Part shown: in pieces, positions 14,201-24,800 of the stretch
Layout of the letters: the number at the start of each line of letters is the position of its first letter
How positions within the stretch are numbered: the first letter of the stretch is position 1
Assembly (NCBI GenBank): GCA_034509495.1
Contig: CM067522.1
Span: 12,729,028-12,793,027, forward strand
DNA from: Acestrorhynchus altus
Lineage: Eukaryota; Chordata; Actinopteri; Characiformes; Acestrorhynchidae
DNA length: 64,000 nt
Reading direction: 5' to 3'
Made by a program: the position numbers and the translations under genes
Notes under the pieces: generated by a model
The model's input: the letters and a program-made list of their open reading frames with translations, nothing else
Told to the model about the DNA's origin: nothing
Databases searched by the model: none

Positions 14201-17200
14201 GTAGGCCACTGCATACGTTTTGTCAAGGGTGCTTATTAGTCATGTGGACCTACATGAGTATGATATAAGAGACCATAGAATGTTTCAGCATTGTGATATT
14301 GTAGTGTGGGTTCTAGTCCACCCATGCAAAAATGTACACTGACATCTGGACCTGCTCTGAAACTAATGATCAGTTTATGAAGATGATTCATTGTATAAAT
14401 AGCCAAGTGAATGTCTGTCCAAATGATCGCCTGAATATGCCTCACCATCAAATGCATTTTAGTGGGTTGGAAAAGAAAAGAGATGGTTTTGTCACATTGT
14501 GCAAATTTAAGTACTATTCCAGCTTGCTACCTTCTACCAGAGGTAATGTAGTTTATATATTTGACTCACCGATTTATACAGGACAAACTGTCTCCACCCA
14601 AATTACCCCAGTTATGCAAGGTTTTATTCAAATGGGTTGACACTAATGTTCTAAAAATAGGCAGTACGATTGTAAAGTCAGCTCATACCAAATGCAATCC
14701 AAGAAGACAGAAATTGGCTATCAACCCCTGGTCACTTTGTCCATCCTGAGTATCAGGATTATACCTGAATAAGGCAAAGCCTCATAAAAATACAGTTGTA
14801 AACACACCTAAGATTCATTGAAAACAACTACAAATACCATTTTAGGAGGTGGTCCAAGTTTGAAAGGTTATCAGTATACATTTCAGATTATTGTCACATA
14901 AAGTAACCAGGTGTAAATAATATCCATAATATGTCCATAATAAAGTGTTGTAGTTTACAGTTTTGGAGTACAAAACACTGCTGCTCCATTTTGCGGTTAA
15001 TGCTTTATGCTTTCATTGTTGTTTTTAATGTGCTCTTTTCTTAACGTCATGCTTAGTTTTGGGTCCATAGTGGAACATTAATAATCTTTCTCATGTTGTT
15101 TATGATAAGTTGTAAAATGCAGCATAAACAGCCTACACAAGAAAACAATTAAGAATTGTTTTTTCAATTAAACTCGTAGATGGTATTGTGTCTCAGGACT
15201 TTGGATCACTGAACTCTCAGACACCTGTGATAATTAGTTTGCCAGCTTACCCTAATTAAAGGAAAACTACTTAAAAAGGATGTTCTACATCATTAAGCAG
15301 GCCGCAGGTTTCAAGCAATATGGGAAAGATTAAGGATCGCTCTGCAGCTGAAAAGCATTAAATAGTGCAAAACCTTGGACAAGGTATGAAAACATTAGGT
15401 ATTTCACAAAAACTTAAGCTTGATCATCTTACTGTGAAGAGATTTGTGGCTGATTCAGAACACAGACAGACGGGTTCGTTTAGATAAAGGCATCACAAGG
15501 AAGGCTTCTGACAGACAACTTCATCAGTTTAGGAGAGCAGGTACTAAAGATGAGATTAGCTAGAACTGCTATGCTGCTGGTCCTCCAGAGGCTTGCCGTT
15601 GTTTATAATACCACTATCCGCCACATCTAACCAATGCTCACAAGCGGAAAGGTTGCAGGGGGCCCAGACATACATGAAGACTAATTTTCAAACAGTCTTG
15701 TTTACTGATAAGTGCTCTGCAACCCTGGATGGATGAGTAGAGTAGTGAATGGTTGATGGATGGCCACCATGTCCAAACAAGACTGCAACGTCAGTAAAGA
15801 GGTGGCCTAGCCATGTTTTCGGCCAAAATCAAAGGGAGAGAGCTCGTAGTTCGTCCAACTCCAACCGAGAAGCAGTCTAACGTACTTAACACAGTTCACT
15901 TCAGTTCACTTCCTTGTTGTTATGTTCAGTTGAATATTTGTTCAGTTGTACATTTAAGTGTAACCAAATGATCAGTTTTCAAACATTTTCTAGGGAGCTT
16001 TTGGGCCTCCTGGGAACATCGGTGAACCTGGCCTGATTGGACCAAGAGTAGGTCATTTGATTATGAATAATGATATCTGTGCTCACTTGTGCCCAGTGAT
16101 GATCTTTAATAAGCTTCTCGTTTCAGGGTGAGCCTGGGCTTGATGGAGAAGCTGGACAGAGTGGCCCCGATGGTGCCAAGGTCAGAGAAGGCCGTTCACC
16201 ACACCAGCATGTGTTCATAATAAGCTGGACTCCATGGTTGATCTGAATCTGAATTCTCATTGCATGCAGGGTGAAAAGGGGGATATGGGAGCTGAGGGTG
16301 AGCAAGGAGAGAAGGGAGAGATAGGGCTGAAAGGAACAGAAGGCCCCCCTGGAGATCCTGGTCTACTTGGCATTAGAGTGAGTGTTTTTCACAGTTGTTA
16401 TATTGCTCAGTTATATTGTTTTAAACCGCTTTTTATTCAGATTTTCATGTGACCAGTTGTTCAACATGTATGTGTTACTATGTATGCAACTCTGAAAAGA
16501 ATAAGCTATGTAGTTATGAGAAATTAGAACATTAGTATGGACCTGAATACAGGTTTGCAGGGTTCATTCCCTGATGTCTACAGTTAGTGTATGAATTTTA
16601 ATACATTTGTAATGTGAGTAATGCTGTGCATTTATGGGTCTTTAATTTGTTTCAGGGTCCTGAAGGCAAACCTGGAAAAACTGGAGAGAGAGGCAAGCCA
16701 GGAGAGAAGGTATGTCATATGTTTGTCATATGTTATTCTGGCACTTTAATCCTTATTATTAAATACTCTTTGTCTGCACAAGATTTGAAAAGACTGGTTT
16801 TCTTTCAGGGTAGCAAGGGTCACCAGGGTCACCTCGGTGTGACTGGACTAGTTGGCGAACAGGGAGCTATAGGTTTCCCTGGGCCAAAGGGAAACAGAGG
16901 AACCACTGGATTTGTGGTAAAATCCACATTTTATGGCCTAACCTACAAGCCGAAAGGTACAGCAGCTCCCTTTTTAGCCTGACTGAATCATGTTTTTTTG
17001 GTGTGTTGGTTTTAGGGTGCACCTGGAAAAATGGGCTTGCAAGGAGACCCTGGACTGTCTGGATATGAAGTAAGTGTAATGCAGTTTAATAGGAACTCCA
17101 TTCATATACATTCATCATCAAAAAATAGTTGCACCCAGAAGAAATCAAGGATTGCAATGGTGTTGTGCAGGAGTCACTCTGAATGGCATTGGGTCATCTT

Positions 17201-18852
17201 CAGTGCAAGTCTTTGTGTTGTTTCTTAATGGAAACAACAAAGACCACAAAGTCAACGATTTGTTGTCACACGTCCAGAAGGCCTAGCGGCATGGTTTGGG
17301 CTGTAATTTCATACCATGCCAGATCATCTGTCTTCATTACAGGCACTTTGACAGCCCAACATAATATTAATGTGGTCCTGTAGCCATTGGCCTACCTTTC
17401 GGAACACAAAATGTAAATGTTGTTTTTTTATATTGATGTGTGTAATCTGATTTCCACCAGGCTTTGTATAATTGTTGTCTAGTATATTTAATATGGATCT
17501 AAGGAAACCTGTAATCATGTCTTCTTTTATTTCAATATAGGGTCATCAAGGATCTCAGGGTCCAATTGGGCCCCCAGGACCAAAAGGTGCAAAGGTAAGC
17601 TTAAACCTAGAACTGTATTTTCTTTTTCAGGTAATGGTATTCAAGCAAAAAGGAGTCTGTAGTACTGATCATTTGTGCTATATAGAACTATGCCTCATAC
17701 GTAAAAGTATTTAAGGTTCCTTGTCATGGTTCTGTGTAGAGAATCACTGAAATCATGTGAAAATCCCCTTCATAAAGATGTACTTCATTCAAAACCTTAG
17801 TATTATTAATAGGTTGATGACTATGGCATGAAAATGTGGTTCTTATCAAATGTAACAGACTTATTTTAGCACATAATTTTTGGCTGATTGGATGTTTTTT
17901 GTATAACTGGCCACATGCTGCACATATCAGAAGAAACCACACCACTCCAATAAGCTCATTATATCTAGAATAAGCTAATACATGTTATTTACAAGCTTTC
18001 TTTGCCTGGTCTCTATAATTGGGACCATATTCCATCACATTATCCCTATTTTACACTGTCATTGCTACATTGTCCTCCAGTTTTGTCTGGTTGATCATTA
18101 AGCTATCTTGCTGCCATGTTCATTGTTGTGACTTTACATGGAATGATAATTGGTGTTATTTTAGTAACTTACATCAGATGCTGAGATTTAAAAATAGAAA
18201 ACAATGGTTTTCAACCATCTGCAGGGTGAGCAAGGAGATGATGGGAAGATTGAAGGCCCTGCTGGTCCTCCAGGTGACATCGTGAGTCAGTCTGCTGGGT
18301 TTTATTGTTGTTGTTGCTGTGGTAGTGTTGCAGGATGGCAACCAGATCATTGTGTTGTGTTTCCATGTGGACTCAGGGGCCTGTTGGGAAAAGAGGAGAC
18401 AGAGGAGAACCAGGTGATCCCGGCTACCCAGTAAGCACAGCTTCTATTCCAGCCTTTCAAAAAGAGCGATTGAAGTGTTAATTAGCTTGAGGGTTCACAG
18501 GTTTTTTAAAACAAATTTCAGGGTCAGCCTGGTGTGGATGGACAGAGAGGCAAAGCTGGAGCTCCAGGACTTCCTGTAAGTGTCAGAGGTTAACAGAATC
18601 ATAGCACCTTCCGCTTTGTCACGTGTATTTCTAATGGTGGTGTTAATATTCTCACAGGGAAATGCTGGTCCAAGAGGCATCCCAGGGCCTAAAGGGTCCA
18701 GAGGCGATCAAGTAAGAGATTAAAGCATTAAGTACAAGCTTTTTATTGGTTTTCATAGCTTCATATCTGATTGTATTTGTAAAATTATGACTATGGTGTT
18801 TTGTCTAACTGTTTCAACAGCATGACTTGTGTGTATTTATACTATGTTTTCA

Positions 18853-18898
<46 letters not shown>

Positions 18899-21800
18899 AT
18901 ATAGTCTTGAATAGATTTGAGATGTTTAAGGGTTTCAAAAAGAGGACAATATGGGAAATAGTGGTTACAGTGCCTTGCAAAATTATTCTCCCCTCTTGGC
19001 ATTTTTTGTGTTTTGCTACCTCACAACCTGGAATTTCACTAAGCGTGTGACTTCATAGCAAAGGGGGTGAATACATATGCACATTTTCAGTTTTTTATTT
19101 TCAATTTTTTTTTCTTATTTTTACTCCAACTCAGAGTAAAACTTTAAAAAAAGAATTTACATCTTATTTGGTGCTGATGCATCACATACCATTCAGATAA
19201 AAAACATTTAAATACAGGTTATAATGTAACAAAATAGGTAAAAAGCCAAGGGGGTGAATACTTTCACAAGGCACTGTGTGTCAATAACTTAATTTTGAGA
19301 GAAAGGCCACATCCCAAACTCCTCCTGCTTAGTCCTATATATACCCTTCACTTCTCACATCCCACCTTCATGACGAGACTCCCCATTCTGGTCCGTAGTA
19401 GCAAATTAGTATATTAGTAAATCTCTGAACACATGAATGTGCTGTGGAAATAGTATTATTACTTTTATTTTGGTCTTAAAAAGTATTTGATTGACTAAAT
19501 ATATTAATATTTGTAATATAATAGTATATTAAACTAATATATGAATATTGATTGATTGATTTATTCCATTTTAATTTTTCAGGGTCGGAAAGGCAAAAGG
19601 GGTGTTCAAGGTGAATCTGGCAGCCGAGGGTCCTCTGTAAGTACCTGTAATCTTATTTCTACTATAAAACAGCCTGTGCCTTTCTAGTATATATTATAGA
19701 AGAGAACTGCTAGAACTCTCCAGCCCTTCTAGACATTTTCTGTGTCTCTAGGGTCCTGTTGGTGTTTATGGTCCCAGGGGAGTTGTTGGCCGAGAAGGTC
19801 CTGAGGGTATTCCTGGCATGGATGGACTTCCTGGAAAAGATGGGCTCAAAGGAATACCAGTAAGTTGTGTTTCCTACACTTATGCTTTTGAATTAAATTG
19901 TTCTTGAACATTCCCATTAGTAGCTATGTGTCTCTCCTTCTTTCATTGTGTTAGGGGGAGCAGGGAAGTGATGGAGAAATTGGTTTACCTGGAAACTCAG
20001 GCCCACGAGGCCAACCTGGTCCCCCGGGCTTAAGAGGCAGTCAAGGATCCTTTGGACCAAAGGTTCTATATCAGTACTGTTCACAATACGATTTGTGTTT
20101 GTTGTTACTCCAAATGTGGAACTCATTTATTAAATAAGCACAAGAGTTGGAGGGTGAGTGAGGAGCGGTTGTTTCAAGAGGAAAGCATGTGCCCCCAGTT
20201 AGGCTAGCTGCAGTGAAGTAATTAGACCTAATTAAAGTAATTAACTAATTAAAACCTTGCAATACCAACTGTTTAAATTTAACAATGAAATTTTCTAAAT
20301 CCTCTTTTTCTGCTTTATATATGGACCCTTAAGATGGCATTAAAGATCCTCAAAAATAGAAATGACAGTCATTGCAAGGCATTTGAACACCTTTCACAGT
20401 ACCTTACTCAGCCACCATCTGAACCATTTATTGTACTTTTTTGTACTGATTTGCATTTAAATATGCAATGATTTACCAAAGCTGAAAATGTATATAATTA
20501 CATTTAGTTAGTATCAGAAAGTCTCATTTGAATTAGAAAACACTCAAATAGAAATATAAGCCACAAATCATGCTTGGTGTATCAGTGCTTTCTTTAAAAA
20601 AATCAATTGCTGATTCAAATTGTGAGGTCACAGTGTAAAAAAAGTGTATAAGCTTTGTACATCTTTTATACATGTACTCCTGTCACATTTAGATATTCAA
20701 GCAGTCAGTTTTAATTGATCACTGTTGCACAAAGAGGCTACAGATTGTGAATATGGAGGCATGGTTTAAGTCAAATAGGAAATATAAGATATTCACTGTC
20801 TCAGATCAGGATGCATCAAGAGTCTTCCTCTTTGTGTTTTATACAGGGTGAGAGGGGTCTCCCAGGAGAGACCGGACCCATAGGAAAGCGTGGAGTCTCT
20901 GGAGGCATGGGCAACCAAGGAAAGCAGGGTGACCCTGGCTTTAAAGGACAACCTGTGAGTTTCATCACTTTACCCTCTCTTCATGTTCAAAGACTGGGGT
21001 CCTATTCCACTCTATTCCAATTGGTGTCCTTGGGCAAGATTGCTCTCACTACATTGCCCTACATTTATCTCAAGCCATGTTTTTGGGATAGTTATATTTT
21101 TAGTATCAGAATAAGTCTTTCTCCTTTTCTCAGGGTGATCCTGGTGAGCAGGGATTCCCTGGGATTCTTGGAATGTTTGGACCTAAGGTGAGCCTTTGTT
21201 CACTCTTTATGCAAACATAGGTTACAAAAATCAAACATGGGTCATATTCCAGAGTCTACAGCCACCTAACCTCCAAATGAGACCATTACAGCTTTTACCT
21301 TCATTTAGAAGTACACACGCTGAAAGCACATCAAAGCTAAGTTAGTCCTGTTGTAAAACATTGTACAGACGATATAAAATTGATTCCACATGCTTAATTT
21401 CTTTTTAATTCTCACCTGTTTTTGCTAAAAGACATTAAATGGTCTTTTAGTATAGAGAATATGTTTCTGACAGGGCCTGAGTGGAAGGCACAGATGAAGC
21501 CCAGCTGAGCAAACACATGCACATGGGCACAGTGCACCTGCACCCAATTAATTAAACTTATACACAGAAGATAAACATTGTGGTGATGATTTCATCATTG
21601 AATAACAGAGTTATGAATTATCAGCCACTAGTTTCTTTCAAGCATTTATATTACGGAAAACTATGGCTGACCACTGTATGTAATAAGTCACCCAAATACT
21701 TCAGGAATGCCTAGCAACGAATAAACAGTTGATTAATGACATCACGATAAATGCTGATGTAAATTATCTTTCATTAATTATTAGAGTCATTAACGTTTAA

Positions 21801-24800
21801 TTCAACTCTTGTAACAGAGCAGTCAATACAGTACAGTGAATATAATTCAGAGGTGTGTAATGGTACTGTTAGGTAACAGACTGAAGTATTATTTAGTCAT
21901 TTGCTGACAGTTAACGTCTATGTTTTCCCTCATATCCTCTCTTTCTTTTGTACAAACACATAAATGACGTCTGTTGCTCAATTAGCTTTTGAAGTGTTTT
22001 TTTATTGATTACTTAATAAATTACAACAACTATTACTACTAATCATAATAACTGCATGTTTTAGGGTCCACCAGGTGATATTGGGCCTACTGGTATCCAG
22101 GGACCAAAAGGACCACAGGGTTTGATGGTAAGTACCACTTTGAGTACAGTTGTTTCAGACCTTAATGAGATGGCCCAAGATTGATGGATCAGCAACTACT
22201 GTAGGTGTTTCTTTTTTTCAGGGAAGGGAAGGGACCATCGGACCAGTTGGGATCATTGGCCCCAGTGGCTATCCAGTATGTGTTACATAGTCTTTTCTAA
22301 CTACTGTGAATCAGGCCATTAGGTTTTATATTGTTTTAGAATATATTAGATCAATATAAATACTCTTAATGTTAAAATAACATTTAACATTGACATTTAA
22401 CATTGACTCGTTCTCCTGTGAAGTTTTTTGCATGACAAAATTTAGACAATTTCTTATCTGAGGCCTTTGATCTGTAACACATAATCAGAGATAATATTGT
22501 TTGTATTAGGGACCACAGGGGGACAAAGGAAATCGGGGGGAAACGGTAAGTGACCACTTCCGTGCTTTCCTGTATGTACGGGTGTGTTATTGTTTTGTAG
22601 TAAGTGAGGACAGATTTGAAGCTCTGTACTTAACAGTCAGTGTTGGCCTCTTCCTTTTTTAACTTTGGGTCACTTTCAGCCAAGCGCAATATGACACTTA
22701 TAGAGTAAGCCATAGATCCATCAGTAAATAGATCATAGATATTTATATGTGAAACCGATTGGGGTTGCCTCAGACATGCTCTCGAAAAAGAAAAACAGAG
22801 AAAGGGTGTTTACATAGCTTTTCATCACTGATGGTTTCTTCTGTAAAAGCTGACAAACAAGAAACCATTGGAAGAGAAAGAGGTGGATATTGGTGATTGT
22901 TGTAAATTTCAACTTTCAAGCACATGTTTTGATTCTGTGTAGAAATCATTGCACTGTTAATGTGCAAGGTGTGTACATAACTTCTCATACTCGTTGTTTC
23001 CTCTTGTTTCAAATAGGGTGTTCCAGGACCAAGGGTATGTTTCTTTCTGACTAAAACACCTCAATGTTAAGAAACTTTGGGGGTTCAAATCTGAACTCTG
23101 AATATTGTGATTTCTGTCGATTAGTGAAGAGATAGAGAACTCTAAAAAAAATAAATAAATATTGATTTCTTATTTAGGGACCGCCAGGTCCTCGAGGACC
23201 ACAAGGACCCCCGGTAAGTACTTTTTGGAGTGCCCACACACCTACAGGTTGCTGATGATTAATGATAGTGAATTGTGCAATTAATTAGTATATTTTTCAA
23301 TCAGACAACAGCTGTAATAAAATAGAAAGTGAGTGTACAAGTGTCATAATATACTGATTTTATATATATATACATACATACATACATATATATAAGTATT
23401 CACAGCCTTTGCTCAATATTATTTTGAAGTACCTTTAGCAGCAATCACAGCATCAAGTCTTTTTGAGTATGATGCTACAAGCATGGCACACCCTGCGAAG
23501 TTTCTCCCATTCTTCTTAGCAGAATCTCTTAAGCTCCATCAGATTGGATGTGGAGTGTCAGTGTACAGCCATTTTTAGATATCTCCAGAGATGTTCAATC
23601 GGGTTGTTGTCCTGTTGGAAGATAAATCTTCACCCCAGCCTGAGGTCCAGAGTGCTCTGGAGCAGATTATCGTCAAGGATGTCACTCAACCCTGACAAGT
23701 CCCCAAGTTCCTGCTGTAGAAAAACATCTCCACAGCATGATGCTGCCACCACCATGCTTCACTGTAGGAATGGTATTGGCTATGTGATGATCAGTGCCTG
23801 GTTTCCTCCAGACTTGGCGCTTGGCATGGAGGCCAAAGTGTTCAATCTTTGTTTCATCAGATTAGATAATTTTGTTTCTAGTGGTCTAGTCAGACTGGCA
23901 GTGAAGTTAGACTGGCTGCTATGTGTCTTTTACTGAGGAATGGCTTCCGTCTGGCCACTCTACCATACAGGCCTGATTGGTGGAGTGCTGCAGAAATGGT
24001 TGTCCTTCTGGAAGGTTTTCCTCTCTGTACAGAGCAACACTGGAGCTCTATCAGAGTGACCAATGGGTTCTTGGTCACCTCCCTGACTAAGGCCCTTCTG
24101 CCACGATCACTCAGTTTGGCTGAGTGACCAGCTCTAGGAAGACTGCTGTTGGTTCCAGACTTCTTCCATTTACAGATGATGGAGGCCACTGTGCTCATTG
24201 GGACCTTCAGTGCAGCAGAATTTTTTCTTTACCCTTCCCCAGATCTGTCTCAACAATACGGTCTCTGAGGTCTACAGACAGTTCCTTAGACTTTATGGCC
24301 TGGTTTGTGCTCTGACATACATTGTCTACTATGGGACCTTATATAAACAGGTGTGTGTCTTTCTAAGTCAGGTCCAATCAACTTTACCACAGGTGTTCAA
24401 TCAAGCTGTAGAAACATCTGAAGAATGACCTCTGGAAAAAATGTACCTAAGCTCAATTTTGAGTGTCATTGCAAAGGTTGTAAATACTTATGTACATGCT
24501 ATATTTTGGTGTTTTTATTTTTAATAAATTTGCAGAGATTACAAAAAGACATTTCTCACTTTGTCACCATGGGACACTGTGTGTAGAATTCTGAATTGAA
24601 TCGGTTTTGGAATGAGGCTGTAAGATAAAAAAGAAATGTGTATATTGTTTGACAGTCCTTATACCTTATATATTGAAAAGTTTTGGAGAATAAATATGTA
24701 ACTGCAATGTATTCTGATATTGGTTTGTAGGGCCCCCCTGGTGTTCCACTGTCACTCGTAAGTACTTTACCCCATATTCTGAAACTGCAAACTGTAATGT

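Noticed and set aside
23017..23034. The 18-bp exon as a chance match
   Set aside because: Rejected as chance because acceptor, donor, phase and two complete Gly-X-Y triplets all fit between neighbouring helix exons; kept as a feature with reduced confidence.
23890..24198. Intact-looking 102-codon minus-strand frame as a host gene
   Set aside because: It is the DNA-binding half of a Tc1 transposase; the rest of the element is broken and the ends are eroded.
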